64,000 nt of DNA, from assembly GCF_040545875.1 (NCBI RefSeq), contig NZ_JBEPMR010000010.1; one strand, 5' to 3'. Both the position numbers and the translations under genes were made by a program. The DNA comes from Faecalicatena_A orotica (GTDB lineage Bacteria; Bacillota; Clostridia; Lachnospirales; Lachnospiraceae). Position 1 is the first letter of the stretch; each line of letters starts with the position of its first letter. The notes under the pieces were generated by a model, which saw nothing but the letters and a program-made list of their open reading frames with translations, did not search any database and was not told the origin of the DNA. Shown here piece after piece: positions 36,405 through 44,034 of the stretch.

Positions 36405-37172
36405 ATGGAACCAATACTTGAATTAAAAAACATAAATTATGCGTACCACACTTTAGAAGGAGAAACCAAGGCACTGACAGATATCTCTTTTTCTATTGCC
36501 GCCGGCGAATTTGTCGCTCTGGTCGGCCCATCCGGGTGTGGGAAGTCCACCCTCCTGTCCATTATTTCAGGACTGCTGGAACCGGAAGAAGGGCTGATAA
36601 AAATGAATGGAAAAGACTGGAAAGAAAGTACGATGAATATCGGATATATGCTGCAGCATGACCACCTGTTTGAATGGAGGACTGTATACAGCAACATTCT
36701 TCTCGGGTTGGAAATCCAGCATATGCTCTCTGCAAAAACACGGGCAAAAGCTAATGAATTGCTGGAATTGTATGGACTAAAACAATTTGCCAATTCAAAA
36801 CCTTCTGAATTATCAGGCGGAATGAGGCAGCGTGCCGCATTAATCAGAACTCTGGTATTGGAACCGGACCTTCTGCTTCTGGATGAGCCGTTTTCCGCAC
36901 TGGATTATCAGACCCGTTTATCTGTCGGGGATGACATCGGGCAGATCATACGCAATGCACATAAGACAGCACTTTTAGTAACGCACGACTTATCCGAGGC
37001 CGTCAGCCTTGCCGACCGGGTAATTATTCTCACAAACCGGCCGGCCCACATTTCCAAAATCGTGCCGGTCACATTTACTCTTGAAAAAGACACTCCTCTT
37101 CTTCGGAGGAATGCTCCCGAATTTAAAAACTATTTCAATATTATATGGGGGGAGTTGAATCAAAATGAGTGA
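36405..37172 (+). CDS. ABC transporter ATP-binding protein (nitrate/sulfonate/pyrimidine-precursor type)
   Basis: 255 residues. Walker A GPSGCGKSTLL, Q-loop MLQHDHLFEWRTV, signature LSGGMRQRAALIR, Walker B LLLLDEPFSALD and switch His THDLSEAVSLAD. The SsuB/TauB/ThiZ-like branch imports sulfonates, nitrate or thiamine pyrimidine precursors. Overlaps the permease start by 8 bp. No substrate-binding protein gene is present, and the permease is truncated. Confidence 0.9.
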   Translation: MEPILELKNINYAYHTLEGETKALTDISFSIAAGEFVALVGPSGCGKSTLLSIISGLLEPEEGLIKMNGKDWKESTMNIGYMLQHDHLFEWRTVYSNILLGLEIQHMLSAKTRAKANELLELYGLKQFANSKPSELSGGMRQRAALIRTLVLEPDLLLLDEPFSALDYQTRLSVGDDIGQIIRNAHKTALLVTHDLSEAVSLADRVIILTNRPAHISKIVPVTFTLEKDTPLLRRNAPEFKNYFNIIWGELNQNE

Positions 37173-37872
37173 AATCTCTGTTGGACAGCAAAGTTACCTG
37201 AATATGCGCAAAAAGCACAAAAGGATTGTGCGTGTCTCACGCGTGGCAATCCTTTTGAGTTTTTTATTTCTGTGGGAATTTACGGCTAATGTGGGGATCA
37301 TTGATTCCTTTATCTTCAGCAGCCCGTCCAAAATAGCCTTATGTTTCTGGGGGATGGTTCTGGATAAAAGTATCTTTGTCCATCTATGGGTCACATTGTA
37401 CGAAACAATTGCCAGCTTTCTGCTCGTCACCGTCATCAGCGTTTTGATTGCTGTGATCTTATGGTGCAGTAAAAAGCTGTCGGAAATTCTGGACCCCTAC
37501 CTGGTCGTACTGAACAGTCTGCCGAAATCTGCCCTTGCACCACTGCTCATCGTATGGCTGGGCGCTACTAAAACAACCATCATCGTTGCAGGAATGTCCG
37601 TCGCCATCTTCGGAAGTATTTTAAATCTATATACCAGCTTCACGACTGTAGATGAAGAAAAAATCAAACTCATCTATACGCTGCGGGGGAACAAATGGCA
37701 CGCCCTTTCTAAAGTAGTTCTGCCGAGTTCCATCCCCGCCATCATCAGCAATATGAAGGTCAACATCGGACTGTGCCTTGTCGGTGTGATCATCGGCGAA
37801 TTTCTGGCCGCACGGGACGGACTGGGATATCTGATTATCTACTCAAGCCAGGTATTCAGCTGTGTTGTGTAA
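37165..37872 (+). CDS. ABC transporter permease, C-terminally truncated
   Basis: 235 residues of a TauC/SsuC-type permease: VLNSLPKSALAPLLIVWLGA is the EAA-loop region and GEFLAARDGLGYLIIYSSQV the usual C-terminal loop. Relatives go on for about 25-35 residues with one more membrane helix; here the frame ends FSCVV-stop. The following 170 bp (to 38043) shows no continuation and no binding-protein gene. Likely a decayed or deleted importer; activity doubtful. Confidence 0.75.
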   Translation: MSEISVGQQSYLNMRKKHKRIVRVSRVAILLSFLFLWEFTANVGIIDSFIFSSPSKIALCFWGMVLDKSIFVHLWVTLYETIASFLLVTVISVLIAVILWCSKKLSEILDPYLVVLNSLPKSALAPLLIVWLGATKTTIIVAGMSVAIFGSILNLYTSFTTVDEEKIKLIYTLRGNKWHALSKVVLPSSIPAIISNMKVNIGLCLVGVIIGEFLAARDGLGYLIIYSSQVFSCVV

Positions 37873-38043
37873 GTGACACAATGTCAGACACCGGTGCGAT
37901 ACACTGAGGCCGCCTCAACACGCACATCAAAAAGATTTTAATGCTGCCACCCTATCTAACACCTGCCCCCATTGTCTGTCACTCAGGAAAGCAGGGCGCG
38001 GTTAACAGCCCATTCTCTTCTATCTCCATTAATAGCTGATCTT

Positions 38044-38916
38044 TTAATAGTAACTGCATAACATTTCTTTCTCCCCATCTTTTCTGATGCTCCCACTTGG
38101 TACTTCCTGCTTTTTATCCTCTTGATTCTCTGTCAGCTTAAGAAATTTATATACCGTCTCCGCGATCACTTCGTTACCTTCTGCATTTGGATGAACCCCA
38201 TCCACAAAGTAGCCGGGGTGTTCCTTTGTCGTGTTATAGATATCTATGACCGGAACATCACATGCTTCTGCGGCTCTTTTAATAATTGCCACAATCTCCG
38301 TTGCCAGCACCGACTTGTTCACCTGAAACGCAACCACGTCTTTGCCGTCTGCGCCGAAAGCGGCACAGCATGTCATCAGATATACCCTCGGACTGCCCGG
38401 CAGTTCTTTGTATCCGTTAACAAAATCCCGAAGCTGTCTTTCATATTCCCCTGCATTCCAGTTGTATGCCTTCGAATCATTTGTACCCAGCATAATCAGG
38501 ACGATATCCGGATCTGCTTCCTGTGATTCTTTAAATGCATCCTGATTTCTGTATGATTTATTCGTTTCACTCAGCAGTGTGGAACCACTTACCCCGAAAT
38601 TAAGGACCGTATACCCATCCCCGAGCAGTCCCGCCAGCTTTGCCGGATAAGAATCCCGCTCCCGGGATGTCATCACACCTGCACCATAGGTAATACTGTC
38701 TCCGACACACGCCACCCTTATCTTTTCAGTCACGCGCTTCGGCTCCTCCTGTTCTTCCTCATCCGTCTTCACCGCAGGCTCCTTTACTTCTTCCTCATCC
38801 GCTGGCACCGGTGCCGCTGGCCTTTGTATCATACGCGCATAAACCACACCCCCGGCCCCGGCTGCCACAACTATCAAAACGATGATGGCAAGCACCCTTT
38901 TAACCATCTTACTCAT
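38044..38916 (-). CDS. Membrane-anchored SGNH/GDSL-type hydrolase
   Basis: 290 residues. N-terminal membrane anchor (VKRVLAIIVLIVVAAGAGG, about 5-24), an acidic Pro/Glu linker (about 33-62), then an SGNH domain: block I ACVGDSITYGAG (catalytic Ser), Gly in FGVSGST, block III MLGTNDSK, block V DGVHPNAEGN with the catalytic Asp/His. Extracellular esterase or lipase-like, perhaps acting on cell-wall polymer or glycan acetyl groups; substrate unknown. The 147 bp upstream holds a small hairpin (GGACACG/CGCGTCC). Confidence 0.88.
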   Translation of the reverse strand: MSKMVKRVLAIIVLIVVAAGAGGVVYARMIQRPAAPVPADEEEVKEPAVKTDEEEQEEPKRVTEKIRVACVGDSITYGAGVMTSRERDSYPAKLAGLLGDGYTVLNFGVSGSTLLSETNKSYRNQDAFKESQEADPDIVLIMLGTNDSKAYNWNAGEYERQLRDFVNGYKELPGSPRVYLMTCCAAFGADGKDVVAFQVNKSVLATEIVAIIKRAAEACDVPVIDIYNTTKEHPGYFVDGVHPNAEGNEVIAETVYKFLKLTENQEDKKQEVPSGSIRKDGEKEMLCSYY

Positions 38917-39063
38917 ATTCCCAATATCCCTTTCAAATAATTCCTCTTTATATAATACAAGGACACGTTTTCAGACGCGTCCCTATTCATTATCATATAT
39001 ATTTTATTATACTTCATATTCCGCCATTTCACAATCACTTATCCCGTCCCTTCCGTTCCCCGG

Positions 39064-40878
39064 TCATTTTTCTATGAAGCGTACCTTCCACTCGCCATGT
39101 CCGCCCTTCCCGTTATAATGGATCCTCCCCTGCCGCTTTAGCCTGCGGATTCTTGCATTTGCCGCGGACAGGCTGATTCCCTCTTTTTCTGCAATCATCT
39201 TTGCAGTAATCCGGGGATTATCATGCATGTAATCCAGAATCCTCTGATTTTCGGATTCTTTTCTTGATGCATACTGGAAATCGGCATCCAATGGGATTTC
39301 TATACGGGGATTCTTTTCTGCCCCGTGCATTTCAGGTTTACAGGTAAGAACGAGTCTGGACGGAAATACTTCAATTTCTTCGATGTAATCCAGCATTACC
39401 TCGATTTCTGCCTGCCGGACTGCACCGTCTGCCAAACGCTTCTGTATTTTCTCCAGTCTTTGTTCCGGTATGTTCTGTGTGCTCCCTGCATCGTTTAATT
39501 TTTCCAACTGGTGATTAATGTTTTCTATCTTCTGTTCAATTTGCGTTCTTTTTTCTTTATAGTCTTCATCCGTGATCACATCCTCGAGCAGTTTCTCCAA
39601 AAGCCTTTGTTTTTGTCCTGCATAGCGTTCTGCCTCTTTTTTCAGGTGTTTCACCTGTCCGGCCGGGTCATCCTGCTCCAGCGTTTCTGTAAGAATCTGC
39701 ATGATGATACCTGTGATTTCTGAAACATCTGCTATTGCCACGTCACTATATTGCCCTGCTGCCTTTTCCAGTATGGCAGACAGCCGTTCTTCATCCAGAT
39801 GGATATTGTCACAGCCCCGCCCTTCTTCCGGCTCTGTTTCCCGGCTGTTTTTACAGCCCTGCTTTGCCAGGTTCCTGCCATTATGAATGTAATTCCGGCA
39901 CTGCCACACTGCGGCCGTTTTTTTCTGTTTCTTTCTGTACCGGCGGTAGTAAGGACTGCCGCATTCACCACAGCGGATTTTCCCGGAAAGCCGGTATTTC
40001 CCGGGATTTTTCCCCCTTGGCTGGTCCTCATTTAGGCTGTATGCCCTTTTTCTCCGGTCCATTGCCTCGTTTGCCTCCTGCCATTCCTGCTCAGGGACAA
40101 TGGCCGGAACGGCATTTTTATGGATCATCCACTGGTCTTTTGGGACCTGCATGGTCCTTCCGGTCTGGAAGTCGAAATGTCTTTTATTTTGAATGACCGT
40201 TCCGCACCTGATCGGATTACGGATAATCCTTCGGATGGTTTCTGCCTGAAATACTTTTCCGTTCCTGTCACGGATTCCGTTTTCCTCCAGATAACGCCCG
40301 ATTGAAGTACACCCCATGCTTTTACATAGGAAAAACATAATCCGGATTGCTTCTGCCTCCTCCTTTTGAAGCTCAACCGACCCATCCGGGTTTCTTTTTA
40401 ATCCGTAGGTCCGGGACGGGAGAATGAATTTCCTGCCGTCCCGCTGTCTGTAGTAATGGGCATTGTTTATCTTTTTCGAAAGCTCCCTGCTGTACTCCTC
40501 GGCCAGAATCGCCTTGATCCCGGTAATCAGGGCATCATCCGCCGAATAAAACTTGCCTTCCAGATACATAAACAGTTTTTTACCGTTTGTAACCAGACGG
40601 TCTATGAATAAGTACCAGTCTTTTGTGTTGCGCATGAGCCGGTCCTGACTCTTGATGACTACAATGTCAAATTTATCCGTCTGTAATTCTTCGTATAAGC
40701 GGTTATATTCGTCCCGCCCTGCCGTCGTTGTCCCGCTTTTTGCTTCTATATATTCGTCTACGAGCAGCCATCCCTGCCGTGCCACGCTAAGCCGTGATTC
40801 GGCGGTCTGCTTAAAAAGGGCATCCTGCTGGCTCTCTTCCTCAGTACTGCAGCGGCAGTATATGACGGCCCTGGTCAA
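39064..40878 (-). CDS. Large serine recombinase with C-terminal winged helix
   Basis: 604 residues. Resolvase domain with catalytic Ser in YCRCSTEEESQ (about residue 11) and IKSQDRLMRNTKDW; recombinase domain (TYGLKRNPDGSVELQKEEAE); zinc ribbon (IRCGECGSPYYRRY ... WQCRN); a coiled coil (about 405-480); then a winged HTH (DNPRITAKMIAEKEGISLSA, ANARIRRLKRQGRIHY), which is not usual for this family. Start codon is TTG at 40878, overlapping the stop of a 48-codon frame upstream. No capsid, relaxase or excisionase genes flank it, so it is an orphan of an element or a domesticated recombinase. Confidence 0.88.
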   Translation of the reverse strand: MTRAVIYCRCSTEEESQQDALFKQTAESRLSVARQGWLLVDEYIEAKSGTTTAGRDEYNRLYEELQTDKFDIVVIKSQDRLMRNTKDWYLFIDRLVTNGKKLFMYLEGKFYSADDALITGIKAILAEEYSRELSKKINNAHYYRQRDGRKFILPSRTYGLKRNPDGSVELQKEEAEAIRIMFFLCKSMGCTSIGRYLEENGIRDRNGKVFQAETIRRIIRNPIRCGTVIQNKRHFDFQTGRTMQVPKDQWMIHKNAVPAIVPEQEWQEANEAMDRRKRAYSLNEDQPRGKNPGKYRLSGKIRCGECGSPYYRRYRKKQKKTAAVWQCRNYIHNGRNLAKQGCKNSRETEPEEGRGCDNIHLDEERLSAILEKAAGQYSDVAIADVSEITGIIMQILTETLEQDDPAGQVKHLKKEAERYAGQKQRLLEKLLEDVITDEDYKEKRTQIEQKIENINHQLEKLNDAGSTQNIPEQRLEKIQKRLADGAVRQAEIEVMLDYIEEIEVFPSRLVLTCKPEMHGAEKNPRIEIPLDADFQYASRKESENQRILDYMHDNPRITAKMIAEKEGISLSAANARIRRLKRQGRIHYNGKGGHGEWKVRFIEK

Positions 40879-41021
40879 AGCCTGTACCTCCGGTATATCT
40901 GGTTTTCTGCCCGGATTCGCCCGGCCACGGATATCAATTTCTCACGGCACAGTATTTCGACCGTTTTAAGGAGAATCCTCATCTCTGCGGCATCTTTCTG
41001 TTTCGCGTTCTCATTTTTCAT
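40875..41021 (-). CDS. Small protein translationally coupled to the serine recombinase
   Basis: 48 residues (MKNENAKQKDAAEMRILLKT, VEILCREKLISVAGRIRAEN, QIYRRYRL), highly charged, with one amphipathic helix. Its TGA overlaps the recombinase TTG start (TTGA). Weak ribosome site. Position and overlap suggest a recombinase accessory or a leader peptide; family unknown. Confidence 0.5.
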   Translation of the reverse strand: MKNENAKQKDAAEMRILLKTVEILCREKLISVAGRIRAENQIYRRYRL

Positions 41022-41083
41022 TGTCTGTCACGGCTTTTACCATTGTCACTTTAGCGTATGAGAAAACGCCTTGTACTTATGAA

Positions 41084-41632
41084 TCATTTTTTGATAGAAT
41101 CTGCATATTTTTTCACATAACCGATGAGTGGTTCCAAATAGGATCTTTCTGTCCAGTCATAGCTTCCGCCATCTGCTTCGAAAAATGCTTTCATCCACGG
41201 TTCCAGTGTATTCGGATCTTTTTTGCTCAACGATTTTTTCAGCATCCTGCATAAGGTTCTGTCTTTAAAGTCCATAACCGTCTCATCGTATGCACCTCTG
41301 CCATAGAACATTGGAATTTCAAAGGGAAGGTTTTTCAGGTTATGTTCCTTAACCGCTTCGAATTCTTTTTCATGAAACGGGCTTGCACCAACAGCAAAAA
41401 TAATGATATTCCTATCTTCAAGAAGCCTGATATTCTTCCGTATGTATTTCATAACCGACACGCCGCCTGCGTACATGCCGCCGATGGCCACAATCAAATC
41501 ATACTTCTTTATCCCACTGAAGTTATAGCTCCCGATTTCAAAAACATCGCAGGAAAACTCCTCCTTCAGCATTTTGGCATATTTTTTTGAAGCGCCGTAT
41601 TTCGATTTGTACAGTACCAGAATTTTACACAT
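41084..41632 (-). CDS. Flavodoxin-domain protein
   Basis: 182 residues from ATG 41632 (MCKILVLYKSKYGASKKYAK), AAGGAG 7 bases upstream. The FMN phosphate loop YKSKYGASKKYA and VAIGGMYAGGVS are of the protoporphyrinogen-oxidase-like (HemG-related) flavodoxin branch common in Clostridia. Probably an FMN-dependent electron carrier or quinone reductase. 27 bp after a MarR gene on the same strand, hence likely MarR-regulated. Confidence 0.87.
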   Translation of the reverse strand: MCKILVLYKSKYGASKKYAKMLKEEFSCDVFEIGSYNFSGIKKYDLIVAIGGMYAGGVSVMKYIRKNIRLLEDRNIIIFAVGASPFHEKEFEAVKEHNLKNLPFEIPMFYGRGAYDETVMDFKDRTLCRMLKKSLSKKDPNTLEPWMKAFFEADGGSYDWTERSYLEPLIGYVKKYADSIKK

Positions 41633-41659
41633 ATTTATTCTCCTTTTCGTCTCCATTCG

Positions 41660-42139
41660 TTATCGCAGCTTCTTTTCCAGATTGTCTATGCCGGCATACA
41701 GTTTCATCATCAAAGTAAATAACTGTCCGATTTCTTCAATAGTATAGACTTCAAATAGATAATTTAACTGCTTTTCGTATGTTGCAAATACGGTATTAAA
41801 GTATTCGGTTAATTTTTCTGTCGGATAAATACCCGCAGCACGCAAATCATTTTCGCTTTGTTTTATGATGACAAATCCTTTTTTTTCTAAAGCTTGTGCC
41901 AATTTTTTGATATTCTGTCTGGAACAGCCAAGAAGCCTGCCTAATTGAGTGAATGTCAGTTGTTCCTTCGACTGTCTGATCATCGTTAAAAGCATGAACT
42001 GCTTTAGCGACACCTCCGGAATATTGTTATCAAAAACTGTCTGAAGCCTGTTCCCCGCAATAAAAAGTGTGCTGAAAATAGCTTTCCCCTGATTTTCCGG
42101 CGAATCTGAAAATCTTTCTATCAAATCTTTTATTTCCAT
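41660..42139 (-). CDS. MarR family transcriptional regulator
   Basis: 159 residues. Winged HTH: QLTFTQLGRLLGCSRQNIKK, LAQALEKKGFVIIKQSENDL, with flanking dimer helices. First gene of a pair with the flavodoxin. Its promoter carries an 11-bp-arm inverted repeat, the probable autoregulatory operator. MarR plus flavodoxin suggests a response to an electrophile or redox-active compound (inference). Confidence 0.9.
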   Translation of the reverse strand: MEIKDLIERFSDSPENQGKAIFSTLFIAGNRLQTVFDNNIPEVSLKQFMLLTMIRQSKEQLTFTQLGRLLGCSRQNIKKLAQALEKKGFVIIKQSENDLRAAGIYPTEKLTEYFNTVFATYEKQLNYLFEVYTIEEIGQLFTLMMKLYAGIDNLEKKLR

Positions 42140-42155
42140 GAGCCCCTCCTCGTTT

Positions 42156-42200
42156 GGTAACTTGTTACTTTATTATAGCAACAAGTTACCTTCTTGTCAA
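42156..42200 (-). promoter_or_regulatory. Consensus promoter and MarR operator
   Basis: TTGACA (42195-42200), 17-bp spacer, TATAAT (42172-42177) on the minus strand: a perfect sigma-A promoter. The inverted repeat GGTAACTTGTT (42156-42166) / AACAAGTTACC (42180-42190) brackets the -10 box exactly, so binding would block polymerase. Confidence 0.8.
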
Positions 42201-42245
42201 CAAAGAGGCTGACATTTTGTCATTTTGCCGTCCCGCCTGTTTAAA

Positions 42246-42347
42246 ATGGATTGGCTCCTGATGTCTATCGTACTTCTTTGTATTATGGCGATGGGGCTGT
42301 ATGCAGTCATTAACCTGATTGAAAAAATTTATCTAGAAAAATTCTGA
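42246..42347 (+). CDS. 33-residue single-span membrane peptide
   Basis: MDWLLMSIVLLCIMAMGLYA then VINLIEKIYLEKF-stop: one hydrophobic helix (about 4-24) with a short basic-acidic tail. It is followed by two hairpins including a good terminator, as a real gene would be. The ribosome site is poor. Lies between the divergent MarR gene and the DUF5058 operon; could be a stress or transporter-associated micropeptide. Confidence 0.5.
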   Translation: MDWLLMSIVLLCIMAMGLYAVINLIEKIYLEKF

Positions 42348-42378
42348 CCTCATCCCTTTTCGGGATGATAAAGGGAAT

Positions 42379-42413
42379 AAAGCAGAGGTGCTGAACCGCG
42401 CCTCTGCTTTTTG
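42379..42413 (+). terminator. Terminator behind the micropeptide
   Basis: AAAGCAGAGG (42379-42388) pairs with CCTCTGCTTT (42401-42410), then TTTTG. A smaller hairpin CATCCC/GGGATG (42351-42367) precedes it. Confidence 0.75.
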
Positions 42414-42486
42414 TATATATTGCTTATTTTTGCAATTATTTTTTTGCTTTTCATAGTGTATTTTGTATTATTTTCAGACTTCACGT

Positions 42487-42590
42487 GATATAATAAAGAC
42501 TATATCAGGTGGAACAGTTTTCCCTGTACGGGCCATATTACGGCATCTTACTTACGGTGCAGTCTGCGTTCCCGCCTGTACTTACTATCA
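42487..42590 (+). promoter_or_regulatory. Promoter region and structured leader of the DUF5058 operon
   Basis: A TATAAT box (42489-42494) lies in an inverted repeat TGATATA (42487-42493) / TATATCA (42501-42507). The transcript would then hold a closing stem CAGGTGGAAC (42506-42515) / GTTCCCGCCTG (42568-42578) enclosing about 52 nt, ending just before the AAAGGAGGAG site. No clear -35 box. It does not match a riboswitch class I know. Confidence 0.4.
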
Positions 42591-42603
42591 AAGGAGGAGA
42601 GAC

Positions 42604-43332
42604 ATGAATTTTAATCCCAGCAGCACTTTTTTATTTTTACTCGCAGGCATGATCATCCTGTTCGTTATCTGCCAGTCTGTATTTTTCCTTGTACGGGCAT
42701 ACCGGAGGGGGAAATCGCTCGGTATGGACATGGGCAAGATCAAAAAAACGATGATTTCTACTGCCATTTTTACCTTTGCTCCGGCACTTTCCATACTGCT
42801 TGGAGTCATCACGCTCTCGAAATTTCTGGGGCTTCCGCTTCCGTGGCTGCGCTTAAGTGTGATCGGCGCCATTACATATGAACTTCCCGCAGCGACCACG
42901 ACAGCAAATGCGCTCGGCATCTCTGCGCTATCTGAGACGATCACGGACCCGAAGGTGTACACCGCAATTGCATGGGTTATGACCCTCGGAATCTTTCCGG
43001 GACTTCTCTGGGTACCGCTGTTCATCCGCAAGATTCAGGGAGGGCTGATGAAGATCAAGAACAAGGACAGCAAATGGGGGGATATCCTGATGACGGCCCT
43101 GTTTCTTGGAATGATTTCCGCATTCCTCGGGATGGTATTCGCTGATATCCGCTCGGGATTAAAGGGCTGGATCCCGATCTTCGTCCTCTTATTCTCGGCC
43201 CTGATCATGGGAATCTGCGGACTGCTTATTAAAAAATGCAGCATGAAATGGCTGGAAAACTATGCCCTCCCTGTCAGTATGCTGGGAGCCATGATATTTG
43301 CAGCGTTTATTACACCACTGATAGGAGGCTGA
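42604..43332 (+). CDS. DUF5058-family integral membrane protein
   Basis: 242 residues from ATG 42604, with GGAGG 6 bases upstream. Six to seven membrane helices; conserved-looking stretches are YRRGKSLGMDMGKIKKTM, the loop GAITYELPAATTTANALG, and a broad C-terminal helical half. Function of the family is not established to my knowledge. The next gene starts 5 bp after its stop and a membrane-anchored M20 hydrolase follows, so it is probably one half of a heteromeric carrier for the hydrolase substrate or product. A decayed copy of the same gene order is at 5.7-7.8 kb. Confidence 0.85.
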   Translation: MNFNPSSTFLFLLAGMIILFVICQSVFFLVRAYRRGKSLGMDMGKIKKTMISTAIFTFAPALSILLGVITLSKFLGLPLPWLRLSVIGAITYELPAATTTANALGISALSETITDPKVYTAIAWVMTLGIFPGLLWVPLFIRKIQGGLMKIKNKDSKWGDILMTALFLGMISAFLGMVFADIRSGLKGWIPIFVLLFSALIMGICGLLIKKCSMKWLENYALPVSMLGAMIFAAFITPLIGG

Positions 43333-43337
43333 TATCA

Positions 43338-44000
43338 ATGAAGACGAATCGTACTTACGAAGACAAAACACACCTTTACGGGCGGATCTGGATACTCACG
43401 GCTCTTATCATGATCTTTTCCTTCCCTGTTGCCGCCTGTATCTACTATGATGCATGGCCGGGATGGACGCCTGTGCTCAAAGGACTGCTCGGCGTTGCCC
43501 CGATCTTCTGGACAGTCGGGCTGATCGAAGTGCTCACGTTTGTCCCCATGCTCGGAACGGCCGGATCGTATCTCGCTTTTGTTACGGGCAACCTGACAAA
43601 CTTAAAGGTACCTGCGGCACTGACAGCAATGGAGAATATGAAGGTGAAACCAGGAAGTGAAGAAGGCGAAGTGGTGTCCACGATTGCCATTGCCACCTCA
43701 TCCATCGTTACAACCCTGATCATCGCCGTGGGCGTTGCGCTCCTTGTGCCTTTGACCCCGATCTTAAATTCACCGCTCTTGAAACCGGCTTTCGATAATA
43801 TACTTCCCTCCCTGTTTGGAGGACTTGCGGTCGTATATGTAAGTAAAAACTGGAAGATTTCGATTGCACCGCTCATTTTCATGATTGTGCTGTTCCTGCT
43901 GGTGCCGTCACTCTCCGGCTCTGTCGGTGTCCTTGTTCCGGTCGGTGCACTGATCGCCATCGGCGGCGCCCGGATTCTTTATAAAAAAGGAAAACTGTAA
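43338..44000 (+). CDS. Integral membrane partner of the DUF5058 protein
   Basis: 220 residues from ATG 43338; GGAGG lies 9 bases upstream, inside the end of the preceding gene. Five to six membrane helices; GLIEVLTFVPMLGTAGSYLA, VTGNLTNLKVPAALTAMEN and IATSSIVTTLI are the stretches shared with the decayed copy at 6822-7325, and mark the probable functional core. I do not recognise a named family. Always next to DUF5058 in this window, so the two likely form one complex. Confidence 0.8.
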   Translation: MKTNRTYEDKTHLYGRIWILTALIMIFSFPVAACIYYDAWPGWTPVLKGLLGVAPIFWTVGLIEVLTFVPMLGTAGSYLAFVTGNLTNLKVPAALTAMENMKVKPGSEEGEVVSTIAIATSSIVTTLIIAVGVALLVPLTPILNSPLLKPAFDNILPSLFGGLAVVYVSKNWKISIAPLIFMIVLFLLVPSLSGSVGVLVPVGALIAIGGARILYKKGKL

Positions 44001-44034
44001 TCTGCCACTGGGCAGTTACGAAGGAGGTTTTATT

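Noticed and set aside
42516..42567. Three ACGG tetranucleotides in the DUF5058 leader, suggesting a guanidine-II (mini-ykkC) riboswitch
   Set aside because: They are not in the loops of two small GC-rich hairpins as the class requires, and the outer stem does not belong to that class.
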